From the NCBI GenBank assembly GCA_920105625.2, contig OV050030.1, forward strand, positions 67,981,807 to 68,045,806: DNA of 64,000 nucleotides. The letters are read 5' to 3'. The stretch's first letter is position 1; each line of letters begins with the position of its first letter. Below the pieces are notes generated by a model that had not been told where the DNA came from, did no database searches, and saw only the letters and a program-made list of their open reading frames with translations. Of the stretch, positions 21,028 to 31,543 are shown in pieces. The stretch comes from Clusia tigrina (taxonomy: Eukaryota; Arthropoda; Insecta; Diptera; Clusiidae). A program made the translations under genes and the position numbers.

Positions 21028-24000
21028 TATTTATTTATTTATTTATTTACAAAAGAAAGATAAGAATCAATTCTTATCACACGAAATTTAGGAGCACTAG
21101 CTACCAGGGCTTTCAGCTCGCTTATACTTATGTGGGTTAGGAATAGATATTTAAATTCTGTAATTAGAGAGCTTAAAATTATACGTTACTTAGTGGATAC
21201 TGTTAAGCGTTGGTAAATAAGAAAAAGAGTATGCAATATTATCGTTAAGCTAAAAGCAAAGAATAAAATAAGAAAGTTTTATCAATTTTAAATAAAAATA
21301 ATAAGTTGGGAGTCACATAAAAATCTGCAAATCTTATGAATGTTGTCAGCACTGGGTTCCTGTATGAAGGCCGATGGTTTTACTTCTTTAAATAAGTTAG
21401 AGCGGATGTTGTGGAGATGAGGGCAGTGGTCCAGTATATGTAAGATGGTTGAAATATCGACGTTGCATCGGGGGCAAGTTGGTGGGCTGGTGCCATTAAG
21501 GAGATGCCCGTGGGTGAGCAAAGTGTGTCCAATTCGAAGACGTACGAAAGTTTTAATTTTATTGGATTTACTCGAGGAAGGATATATTGGTTTGATGTTG
21601 TGTGGGTTAACTCGTGAGTAATGATTAACCTCTCTGGATCTTGTAAATTTATTATTATTCACTAACGGAAGGATCAGACGATAAAAGTAATTTGTTTCAA
21701 CATTATCGATGGTGAAGAGTGGCTCCTTTAAGGCTAGCTTGGCTCTTCCATCGGCTAGCTCATTTCCTCTGATGCCCGCATGACCAGGAATCCACATAAT
21801 TTTTATTTTGCTGTGATACTGAATGATTTTGTCACGTATAGAGGATATCAGAGGGCTTCTGCAAGACGTGTCCTGTAAGGCGGAGATTGTCGATTTGCTG
21901 TCTGAACAGATAATAAATTTATCATTCTGAGTCGATGCAAATACCACAGCTTGATGTATTGCTGTGGCTTCAGCTGAAAATACGGAGCAGAAGTGTTGCA
22001 GATAGCCCACACTACTCGTGCGGCCGTTGCTTTCGACTACAGCGAAAGATACACAGTACTCAGATTTAGATCCGTCTGTAAAGATGCAATTCCAGGATTT
22101 TGCTTTAAGTGGAAGCAAACTTTCTAAAAAGAGTTGTTTGTACATGTTGCTGCTTGTAACGTTTTTTTATAGTCCTGTAGATGTAGAAGAAATGATGAGT
22201 TGGAGAGTTGCCAAGGAGGGAAATAGTCCAGTATGGCATTTTTAATTGGTGGTAAGAACTCAATGTTTTTAGCAGATTTGATACATCTTAAAATTGTGGA
22301 TGGATGATTAAAGTTTCGTTATAGAGTGATGACGTACGGACTACTTTGATTAGGATTTTATTTGCGCTCTGGAAGAGTCTAGGCACCAGCCGCAGTGTTT
22401 TGTGATAAGTGCGGCTTTCAATAGACGGTAAACCAGATTCAATTAAGATGCTCTTGATGGGTGATGTTGGGAAAGCACGGAGGCTACGACGAACTGCAGC
22501 ATGGTAAGGAGGACATACGAGTCTGATGCTGCTGGCTGCACAGTGTCCATAAATGGAAAGGCCGTAGTCAATTTTTGATAGGATTAATGCTATTGTAATG
22601 CTAATTAATTTAGATGTGTGGATATGGTAATACTTTGAAGATAAATACTTAATTATATTCAGCCTGAGAGCTAGTGATTTTCGTACGTATATACAGTGTT
22701 CCTTAAAAGTAATTCGTCTATCAAAAGCAATTCCAAGAAATTTTAAATTGATTGAAGATGGTATGATGTTGTTATAAATAAAATTCATACTAGTACAATT
22801 ATGTTTTCTGCAAATATGGAAAGTTTTACATTTTTTGTAGCAGAGTCTAGCTCTTGAATAGTTAGACCAATTGTTTATATCTGACAGTGTGCTAGAAAAT
22901 TTTTGCTTAACTATATTTGTATCGTATGTTTTTGAGAAAATTAGTACATCATCAGCGTAAATTATGTGGTCAATACCTTTATATTTAGATATAATGTTAG
23001 TTAATTCGTTGAATGCAATAATAAATAAGAAAATGAGGACCCCTGGGGAATTCCATTATAAATGTAAAATATTTTAGATTGAGCACTATTAACCTTGACA
23101 CAAAACCTACGGTTAGATAAAAAAGCTTTTACAAACTTCAATCTTCACACCAATTCTCCATTTTTTCAGCTGTTGCAAGACAACGTGTATTCCTATGCGA
23201 TCAAATGCTTGAGCGAAGTTAAGGCTTAATGCTGAAACGTATAGAATATCCTACCTGACATGGAAGATATAGTGTTGTCAAATTCGGACAAGGTTATCTT
23301 ACATTCAATTTGCTTAGCAGAAAAGGAGGGAAATGGATTTTGGTAGGGATCGGAAAGATATTTATTTTTATTAGTGATGAAAGAGGAGTTAAAGCTTGAA
23401 TTGTGAGAGGACGTGGACCAGTATGATGCAAAGTAATTAGCTATGTCTATAGCACAGAGCAATGGACCAGTGTTAGAGTATATAAGCTGAATCGAGTTAT
23501 TAACATATGACCCCGCTAGCCTTTTTATATCACACCAGACCTTCTTAGGGCTGGATGTGGGGTTGATGGATTCCGTCAATTTTATGAGACTAGTTCTTTT
23601 CACCATTTTTAGTTCCTTTCTGAAGAAAGCGATGGCTTTTTAAATTTAACCAAGTTGGTTTGAGAACGATTATTTTTTAATTGGAACCAGCATTTTTGCT
23701 TCTCTGACCTCAACTTGGAGAGCTCTTTGTTCCACCATGGAACAACCGTTTTTAATGGGCGATTGTTTGATTAGGGTATTTCATAGTGAGCTGCGGAACG
23801 TATGGCCCTTTGCATGGTAGCAGCTTCTTTGTTGATATTAGATCCAGCGGGTATACTGAATAATATGTAAAATGAGAATAGTTAGCCTTATCAAGAATAA
23901 ATTTTGGTATTGGTGTTATTATTTTTCCCTTTCGATATGTTAGCTGAGAAATTATTTGGTAGTGGTCGCTACTGTATAAGTCATTGAGAGTGTACGTTGT

Positions 24001-24440
24001 GAGTTTAGGAGCGAGGAGCGTGGAGCAGATAGTTAAGTCAACATGTGTAAAAGTATTGTGAGAAGAGAAATGAGTCGGACATCCATCGTTCAAAACTATA
24101 AGGTCTTCTGATAAGATTATGACCTCAAGGAGTTTTCCCCTAGTATTGGGATGAGGGGAGCCCCAGAATCGGGACCAAGAATTAAAGTCGCCTAATATCA
24201 AAAGGGGTGTACGAAAGAGGCGCAGAATATCAATGATATTTCTAGAGTTAAAAGATTGCTGCGGTGGAATGTACATGGAGATGATGGTAAATTTGAATTC
24301 TGTGGTAACTTCAATTGCTATGGTGGCTATATTTGAATGCACTGGAATAAATTTATGGGAGCAGTAAGCAATTCTTTGAACCATGACAAGTGAACGCACC
24401 GTTTTAGGCGTTGAATTGTGTTCAACCGTTGACTTGGAGT
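21028..24440 (-). mobile_element. I-clade LINE, copy 1 (5'-truncated, broken ORF2)
   Basis: On the minus strand the order is endonuclease, reverse transcriptase, RNase H, 3' UTR and a (TAAA)n tail at 21049-21027. RNase H after RT and a simple-repeat tail are typical of I-clade LINEs. The 3' UTR (AGGAGCACTAGCTACC...GGCTTTCAGCTC) resembles that of the second copy at about 50585-50625. The 5' side meets BEL gag near 24400-24440; ORF1 is absent. Confidence 0.87.
21288..24420 (-). pseudogene. ORF2 of I-clade LINE copy 1 (EN-RT-RNase H)
   Basis: Endonuclease at 24420-23752 shows ISMYIPPQQSF, LILGDFNSWSRFWGS and SSDHYQI, all expected catalytic-region motifs. The RT connection is at 23606-23226. The RT catalytic motif reads HIIYADDVLI at about 22970-22940, in a stretch broken by frameshifts, and the thumb part is at 22788-22288 (LKFLGIAFDRRITFKEHC). 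RNase H spans 22145-21288 (CIFTDGSKSEY, AEATAIHQAV, CSDSKS, WIPGHAGIRGNELAD), followed by a CCHC-like end (CPRCNVDISTILHILDHCPH). At least four breaks separate these parts, so it is inactive, but the RNase H piece is still open for 285 codons. Confidence 0.88.
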
Positions 24441-25213
24441 CATCTTCAGGAACCTTGGGCACAGGTAGAGTGCGTGTGACTGCTTACATATGTCACACGT
24501 TTGAGCTGATGTGGTGGCACTTAAGGCGCTGTAGTTGCCATGGTGCTTGCCCCTTTCGCTGTTAGGCTTGTTGCTCTTAATTCCCAACGCTTCCAGGGTT
24601 TGGAAACGAATCCTCAAAAAGGCCAGGAATTCCTCCAGTGATGGCATTTTAGTTGGGTCTTGGATGGATTGTTCCCATAAAACGTGCGTTGATTTGCTGA
24701 GCTGCTGAACTAGGATGAATAGCAGAATTGGGTCCCATGATGAAGTGTCAAGACCCAAATTCTGAACGCTTAAAATGCACTCTCGCGTTGAATCATGTAA
24801 TTTGATGTTCGTAGCACCCTCGAGATTTCATGTAGTTTGCGTTAATAGTCGACACAATGCTGCATTAACTAAATGCCTCGAGTTTTCGTACCGTTCGTTG
24901 ATCACTTGCCATGCGGTCACGCAGTTGTCTGCCGATGTGAGATGACGAATGAGGGCTTCTGCTTCTCCTATATCTCCTATATTGCATGTATGTCCTTCGC
25001 AAAGTATGGGTGAGAAGTGTCATCCAGATAGCTTTTCCGGATCACAACGTCAGATTGGTTGAATTGTTGCCATTGATTATCAAGTTCTTGCAGTCTTTTT
25101 TCCACGAATTCTAATGTCCTTCGTTCGTGAGCTGTTTTCTTATAGCTTGATATCAGTGTTTGAATGGTCAATGATCGGTCGTCTTGTTGACGAATCAGAT
25201 CTTCCATTGACAT
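24410..25213 (-). pseudogene. gag: BEL/Pao gag fragment
   Basis: ATG at 25213 opens MSMEDLIRQQDDRSLTIQTL, about 80 bases after the primer site, as expected for BEL gag. After a frame change, 24758-24410 holds ILLFILVQQLSKSTHVLWE, LEEFLAFLRIRFQTLEALG and a knuckle-like CDICKQSHALYLCPRFL, all typical BEL/Pao gag sequence. It then runs into I-clade LINE endonuclease, giving a meaningless fusion of frames. The rest of this BEL copy is not found next to the LINE. Confidence 0.82.
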
Positions 25214-25295
25214 GTTGTCGAAAGTCGTGATAAATTATTGATGAGCTGTATTTAGCTGATGTCCTCAGGAATGGTAGATGTGCCGTGTCCTGTTG

Positions 25296-25313
25296 ATCAC
25301 GTCGGGGTCACCA
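25296..25313 (-). other. BEL primer binding site, tRNA-Trp type
   Basis: The minus strand reads TGGTGACCCCGACGTGAT, the complement of the 3' end of tRNA-Trp. It sits four bases inside the LTR boundary (25318) and upstream of BEL gag. Confidence 0.8.
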
Positions 25314-25317
25314 AAAA

Positions 25318-25705
25318 TGTTTAAGGATCCTTTTCCTTAAATGGATGCCAGTTCGGTGCTTGTACTAAAATGGCTGATGAATTGTTATATGGCGCTTCTA
25401 CCAGTATAACGTGGGTTAATCACAAATTTATTACTTAGGTTGCTATTTCGGTGCTTGTACCAATATAGCTATTGCGATTGTTATATGGCGCATTAACCAG
25501 TATAACTTAAAAAGAACACAAATGCGTGCGGTTGATTGAGTCAATTATTAAAACTGACTGATTTATTTCATAAAGCTGTGAACTTATATACTAATTGATA
25601 CACATATAATTACAATAACAATTAAGGAATTTAACTAATGCTTACGTACAAACGGAAATATCATGTTACTTAAAATTAAAGAAATTGAAAATAAATTTTC
25701 ACACA
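25318..25705 (-). repeat. BEL/Pao 5' LTR
   Basis: The inner edge is set by the primer site. On the minus strand there is TATATAAG at 25589-25582 and AATAAA-type sequence near 25565. Two copies of a 59-bp unit (25352-25410 and 25447-25506; TTCGGTGCTTGTAC...CCAGTATAAC) lie in the transcribed part. The outer edge near 25705 is only approximate, because the sequence passes into the dispersed repeat by 25727. Confidence 0.65.
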
Positions 25706-26244
25706 CATAAAAATGCTGGTTTGCGGGTCTGTCCTAACATCTATTCTTAATATGTGGACATTATTACAACTGCCACGCCCACAATTAACCAAAAATCATT
25801 ACTACGTTCCTATTAAAGATTTTTCAACGAAATTTCACAGGAAGTTTGCGGTTAGTAACATTAAACACTACACAAAAATGGGCGTGTTGTTTTTACAGCC
25901 ACGCCCACTATGGACATATTATTACAACTTTTGTAAGAACCAAAATCTTCTGCGGAAATTTTGGCCCACACCACAGGTGACAGAGTCACTAAACACACAC
26001 AAACACCATGAAGAACAGATCGAATAATTGCAGCTTGGAAACGCCCACAATGCCAACCGAAACAACTGCAGTGAGAACCTAACGAAAAGAACTACAAGCA
26101 TTGTAACCAATTAGCGCGGCCGTGGTAGGAGCGCAGATCAGCAGCAGCATATTAGACCAGTTGGAATAATAGCAATTACAACAAAAAACCCGACCACCAC
26201 AGCCAACGATCTTGCCAATCAGCGCTATGCTTGCAAAGAGCGAG

Positions 26245-26675
26245 GGAAAACACAGTGACGAGGAATACAACAAATACATGCAGGACAAGAGAAGGTGAGT
26301 GCACGAACTCAGCGGTGGAATTTGCCGAGTGCGCTCGCTCGGAAATCTTACACCAACAACACGAAGAAATGAGAGCGAAGCACAAGAGGGACAATGACAG
26401 AGCAACCACCACGCCAACGACCAGCAAGCAGAAGGAGGAATACAAATGAAATGCTGGTTGTCAGTTAAATTAAATATTTAACAACAACAAAAGGAAAACA
26501 CAGCGACGAATACAACAAATACAAGCAGGACAAGAAAAGGTGAGTGCACGAACTCAAGCGCTGGAATTTGCCGAGTGCGCTCGCTTGGAAATTTTACACT
26601 AACAACACGAAGAAACGAGAGCGAAACACAAGAGGGAAATGCTGGTTGCCAGTTAAATTAAATATTTAACAACAA
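26245..26675 (+). repeat. Imperfect tandem duplication in U3 of the solo LTR
   Basis: The unit starting GGAAAACACAG (26245) recurs at 26493. Both contain GGTGAGTGCACGAACTC, TTTGCCGAGTGCGCTCGCT and AAATGCTGGTTG then CAGTTAAATTAAATATTTAAC. The first copy is about 248 bp. The second lacks about 60 bp of A/C-rich sequence. Confidence 0.85.
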
Positions 26676-26930
26676 CACCACTACAGGATTCCGGACAGCG
26701 CTGCTGGCAGGCAACAATACTGCAGGCTAACCAGGGACCGTTGGAGCGAGGTGGCTGACCGCCAGAAGTTGAAGGTGGCCCAAGGGCAAAAGACTGCAAC
26801 ACCAACAAGCCTGACTGCAACAACAACAAGCCTGCCACAACAACAACAATCGACTACTGGCCAACGGAAGTAAAATCACACAACGGTGGCCTGCCAATAA
26901 CAACATGTGTCAGCCGCTGCGACCTGCGAC

Positions 26931-26937
26931 TATATAA
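26931..26937 (+). promoter_or_regulatory. TATA box of the solo LTR
   Basis: TATATAA is followed about 25-30 bases later by GCAGTAGGTCTC, a plausible start region. It divides the long U3 from the hairpin-bearing part. Confidence 0.6.
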
Positions 26938-27033
26938 ACCACGTAGCCCAGGCAGTAGGTCTCTTCTTCGGACACCAGCATCCTGACTAACCACAGCTCT
27001 ACGCCATACCAAGAACAACACGAACACAAAAGT

Positions 27034-27281
27034 TTAGCGAGAACATCTGGTTTTTTAATCGTTTTCTCGCTAAGCCATAGACAGACAGAGACTACAGGGA
27101 TTCAGTGAGAGCCTCTGGTTTTTAATCGTTCTCCCACTGAATCACTGAGACACATACGCAACCGAGACTTAGGGACTTAGGGGGAACCTCTGGTTCGTTA
27201 ATCGTTTTCCCACTAAGTCATACAGAGACCATAGGGACTCAGTGAGAGCCTCTGGTTTTTTAATCGTTCTCCCACTGAGTC
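27034..27281 (+). repeat. Array of four hairpins with conserved loop and covarying arms
   Basis: Four units each form a stem of 10-13 bp around a loop of 19-20 bases: 27034-27073, 27099-27143, 27174-27219 and 27236-27281. The loop is nearly constant (CCTCTGGTTTTTTAATCGTT in unit 4). Arms differ between units but stay paired: TTAGCGAGAA/TTCTCGCTAA, GATTCAGTGAGAG/CTCCCACTGAATC, GACTTAGGGGGAA/TTCCCACTAAGTC and GACTCAGTGAGAG/CTCCCACTGAGTC. Matched changes at several positions point to selection for pairing. The array lies downstream of the TATA box, so it would be transcribed. Role unknown: RNA packaging, translation, or paired DNA-binding sites. Confidence 0.85.
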
Positions 27282-27417
27282 ACAGAGACACACACTTACC
27301 GGGACGTAGAGACACGAAAACAAGTACACATTGAGTAAGTTATTTATACAAACATAGAGTTAAGGAAGTAGAACTGTTTCGAGCAAGGACTAACAAGAGT
27401 CCATAATCAATATACTA

Positions 27418-27423
27418 AATAAA
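27418..27423 (+). terminator. Polyadenylation signal of the solo LTR
   Basis: AATAAA lies 100 bases before the LTR end, behind the hairpin array and on the same strand as the TATA box. Confidence 0.5.
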
Positions 27424-27880
27424 TACTTTGAAATTAATTTAACTCACAAGATTTTTATATTTTTCTGTATACGACCCCTGGAGCCGCTGAGTTTTACCCC
27501 AGCTATAAAAAAGAGTCGTTACACTTTCGACCTACACAATATTTTTTTACGAAATTTTATATTTGTGGTTATATTGACACTAGAAAGCCATGCACAAGAA
27601 ATAGGGTCGATATTATCATTTCAAGGTACCCTAACAAAAAATTACCATGAATATGCTCCTAATGATGATTTATGAAGAAAACATCCTCATTGTTGAACTC
27701 GCACACACAAGAAAAGGTAGAGGGTATTTCGAAGTCGGTCTTCAGACTTCTGTACTCGTTTTCTTTAGAGTTGTGGATACCTTTTTTTTTTTTTGTCGGA
27801 ACAATCTACTAAGCGCAGCACTCAGACAGAGTATATATCCATTACACTGCACTTAAGGTTCCCTTTTACTCGGCTTTAAA

Positions 27881-30800
27881 TCAACCCGACCTCCGAAGAA
27901 ATAGAAGTAGATCCTGTGGTGCCAAGGAGCCAAGTTGGTTACTCCTCAGCACATCAGTGCCAAAAATCCCAAACCTGATTCGAGCAAAGGCAGGGCAGAC
28001 GCAAAGAAAATGGTCCGCCGTCTCGTCTTCTTCTCCACAGCGCACTGTCTGATATGCCAATCTTTCCATGTGCCTAGCCCATAGAAAATGCCCTGTCATC
28101 ACGCCAACCAACAGCCTGCAGTCCCTCCTACCTAAAGATAGAAGGAACCGTGACCATCGGTCAGAGATAGCAGGTAGCATAATTTTCGTCCATCCGCAGC
28201 CTCTCTCAGCCCGCCATGCCCGCTTGTGGGTCGAAACAACCCACTTGTTTGCAGTGGCTTTGATGGCAGCAGAAGGGAGTGGCAGAACAGGCTCAGGGCC
28301 AATAAAAACAGCCTCAGAGCCCATCCTGGCCAAAGAGTCACAGATGTCGTGTCCCGCAATGCCAGCGTGTCCCGGTACCTAAGTCAGCGTCAGACTATTA
28401 TGTTTTCCAACACAATTTAGCCCCGATTTGCAGGACCTGACTATCGTGGAAGTGGTGGTAGGGCTATCCAAGGCCATGAGCGCAGCTTGGCTGTCAATGC
28501 AGACACAAATAGATTTGCCTTTCCACCTGTTTTCCACAACAAAGTCCATCGCCTCAAGTATCGCATACCCCTCCGCCTGAAACACAGACGCATGCAGACT
28601 AAGGGCAAAGAACCGACGGGTCCCACAAGATTCCACGAAGACACCAGAACCTGAACCTTCTTCAGTCCTGGAGCCATCAGTGAAAATACGGCAGCAGTGT
28701 TTTCCGGGCTCGTTCTCGGGATCTAACCATGAACGAGCCTCTGGCAGCAACACATTGTACTGCTTTACTAATATAATGGTTGACGACATGGAGTCCGGGG
28801 GCATAGACAGGATTGCAGAATCTATATCAGTGCCTGCGCTGTCGTCCAATATCGAGTACACCCCATGCCAGTGGCCAATATGTTTCACTCTGCAGATGAC
28901 CTTAACGGCCTCTCCGCCGATGAAGACATCTAGTGGCGGGAGATTCACCAAAGCATCATGTGCCGGGCCTGGAGTAGTCGGAAATGCTCCGGTACAACAT
29001 ATGGCCACAGCACGTTGTAGTTTTGATAGAGCTTTTTTGACCCCTACAAGACAGATTCTGCTGATCCAAACCTCCGATGCATAGGTCATAATAGGTCTTA
29101 CCATAGCTGTATAGATCCATAGGACCTTACTAGGGGAAAGACCCCATGTCTTACCAGAAATACCCTTACACTGCCAGAAAACTGACAGTGCTTTGGATGT
29201 CTTCAGTTCGACATGTGTTCTCCAAAGAAGTTTGTTATCAAGGATGACTCCAAGATATTTGATTTCCTTTGATAGCTGGATAGTGACTCCTTTTAGTGTA
29301 GGCAGAATAAGTCCATCAAGCTTTCTCTTTCTAGTAAAGGGGACAATACCAGTCTTGACAGTATTAGCCGATAGCCCATTCGCACTGCACCAAGTGTCAA
29401 TCATATCCAGAGTTCTCTGCACCCTTCTGCAGACAATCATAAGGGATGGACCTGTCACAAGACAGCCAACATCATCCGCATATGCCTGAGCGTATACACC
29501 CGAGTCATTAATGGCGTTAAGCAGGGGATCGATTACCATCCACCAGAGCAATGGAGACAGTACGCCACCTTGGGGACAGCCTTTATTAACCCCAGACGAC
29601 ACCAGCAAATCTTCCTCCGCCCGCACCGTTATGATTCTCTGGGCCAGCATTGAACGTATCCAATTTACTAGGGCCCGGTCTACGCCATGCCGCCTAGCAG
29701 AGCCGCATATACTGTCGAAAGTAGCATTGTCAAACGAACCCTCTATGTCCACAAAGATGCCTATTGTGTACTCTTTTCTGTCGATGGCTTGCTCTATCCC
29801 TCCAACAAGGTTTTGCAGAGCCGTCTCGCAAGATTTTCTGCTTTGATAGGCATGCTGAAATCGAGAGAGTGGATGCGTCTTCAGAGACTTCCTACGCATG
29901 CGAAGCTACACCAGCCGTTCTGAACTCTTTAGCATGAACGAGGTCACACTAATAGGTCTGAAGCTCTTGGGATTGGTGTAGTCGTCTCTTCCAACCTTAG
30001 GAATGAAAGCAACCCTTACCATCCTCCAAGAGCGTGGTACATAGGCCAGTGCGAGACATGCAATGAATATCTTCTTCAGTGCTGCCAACACTAACTCAAT
30101 GCCTTCCTTCAACACAATCGGATATATGCCATCCAGTCCGGGCGACTTGAAGCTGTCAAAGGATTTGATAGCAAATCTAATAGCAGCCTCATTCGCCACA
30201 GTTCTGGCGACATATCAATCATGTCGAGAGGGTGTAGCTGCCCTGACACCAGTTCCGACCAAAGGTGGTTGTTGACGGGCTATGCTTACCTGATTTCCTG
30301 GAAAGTGTGACTCCAACAGCAAGCTGAGTGTCTCACTTTGCCTCTCCGTATAGGAGCTGTCAGGTTTCCTGAGCGACCCCAGCTTATCGGTTTGGTCCTT
30401 TTTCAGGACTTGCACCAGTTTTGCCGTGTCACTCAGGGATTCGATATCACTGCAGAAGTCTCTAAAAGAAGTCCTTTTCGAGCCCCGAATTAGCTTCTTG
30501 TAGTCCCTCTGAACACGTCGATATCGTTCCCAGTCCTCGTCAAGATTCGTCTTGAGGGCCCGGTTGAGGAGTTTTCTAGACTCACGCCTCAGCACCTGAA
30601 GCTCTCGGTTCCACCATGGAACAGGAGTCCGGCTAAGAGGAGGTCTAATTGGGCAGGCTAGCTCCAAGCAGTTTGTTAGAGCGGTGTTGAGATGCTCAAC
30701 AGCCGCCTCAATGTTCTGCTCCTTGCGAAGTCTCAGTGGCGTCACGTGATTGCTACGCAGTGCCTCCCTGAACTTCGGCCAGTCTGTTTTTCTTGGGTTT

Positions 30801-31543
30801 CTGGTGGGCAATGGCATCTGCGCCCGCTCGCCACACTGAAACTCAATGTATCTGTGGTCCGAGCACGAGTCTTCGGCGAGGACCCTCCAGTTGTTGATCG
30901 ACCACCCCAGTCTTGGATTTGACAGGGTGACGTCAATTACCTCCTGCCTTCTCGCAGTCACAAAAGTAGGCTGCCTGCCTACATTGTGGATGTTCAGGCT
31001 GAAGGAGGCAATATACTCGAAAAGTCGAGAGCCCCGCTCATTGCACTTGCTGCTGCCCCAGATCGTATGCTGGGCATTAGCCTCGCAGCAAAGAACCAGA
31101 CCAAGACCGCGCCGCTCACAGAACCCTACGAGAGTAGCGACCTTCCCAGGTGGTGGCGCCTCCAAAGCATCGTAAGGAAAGTAAGCAGATGCAATCACAA
31201 ACCTCGACCATCCGTGCATACTCTTAAAACTAATCTCTGCCGCAACCAGATCCTGACAACAGAATGCGTCAAGGCAGGTCGCTGCGAGATTGGATGATAT
31301 TATAAGGCCGGCTCTTGGTCTAATCGAGTTTCTGTCATATAATGTCGTGGCCCCTTTCAACAAGCCAAGGCCACAGAGGCGACCCCTAAAGACCCAGGGC
31401 TCTTGTACTGTTGTTATGTGAGGTGATGTGTGCAGCTGGGTGAGTCGTCTACTTAGGAGTACAGTAGCGGCTTTAGAATGCTGCAAGTTGATCTGCGTTA
31501 CCGTCAAAGGACGATAGCTACGAGAAGCGTCCGAGCCACTCAT
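27881..31543 (-). pseudogene. ORF2 of LOA LINE copy 1 (EN-RT-RNase H), three stop codons
   Basis: The ATG at 31543 overlaps the ORF1 stop as ATGA, suggesting reinitiation. The N-terminal endonuclease has TVTQINLQHSKAAT, TTVQEPW, CCEANAQHTIWGS and SCSDHRYIEF. Reverse transcriptase follows (GLDGIYPIVLKEG, CPQGGVLSPLLW, AYADDVGCLV near 29480). RNase H starts near 28700 (RIFTDGSRTEEGSG) and continues past 28380 (VPGHAGIAGHD). A C-terminal Cys-containing part (GEEDETADHFLCVCPAF) ends at 27881. The frame is the same throughout, with stops at 30215 (TGA), 29906 (TAG) and 28379 (TAG, where a Trp would be expected). The protein would nick target DNA and reverse-transcribe the element RNA. Confidence 0.92.

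Larger units (their letters stand above)
25932..27523 (+). mobile_element. Solo long LTR (1592 bp) with CTTT target duplication
   Basis: The insertion begins TGTAAG and ends GTTACA. CTTT is duplicated at 25928-25931 and 27524-27527, and the empty site is seen in the second copy of the host repeat (TATTATAACTTTCGACC near 58347). TG...CA ends with a 4-bp duplication indicate a gypsy-type LTR. An internal TATA box (26931-26937), AATAAA (27418-27423) and the lack of any coding region fit a solo LTR read on the plus strand. A non-autonomous element of this length is the alternative. U3 contains a tandem duplication, and the region after the TATA box has four hairpins. Confidence 0.78.
25720..27770 (+). 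repeat. Dispersed non-coding repeat, copy 1 (split by a solo LTR)
   Basis: Bases 25727-25931 and 27524-27770 together match about 58140-58600 in order, for example TGCCACGCCCACAATTAACC, CATTAAACACTACACAAAAA, TTCGACCTACACAATATTTTT and CTTCAGACTTCTGTACTCG. The match is interrupted exactly at the ends of the 1592-bp insertion. No coding potential is seen in either copy. The family is not recognised. Confidence 0.85.

Noticed and set aside
26079..26449. Overlapping frames of 72-112 codons on both strands
   Set aside because: They lie wholly inside U3 of the solo LTR and its tandem duplication, and the second duplicate does not conserve the frames.
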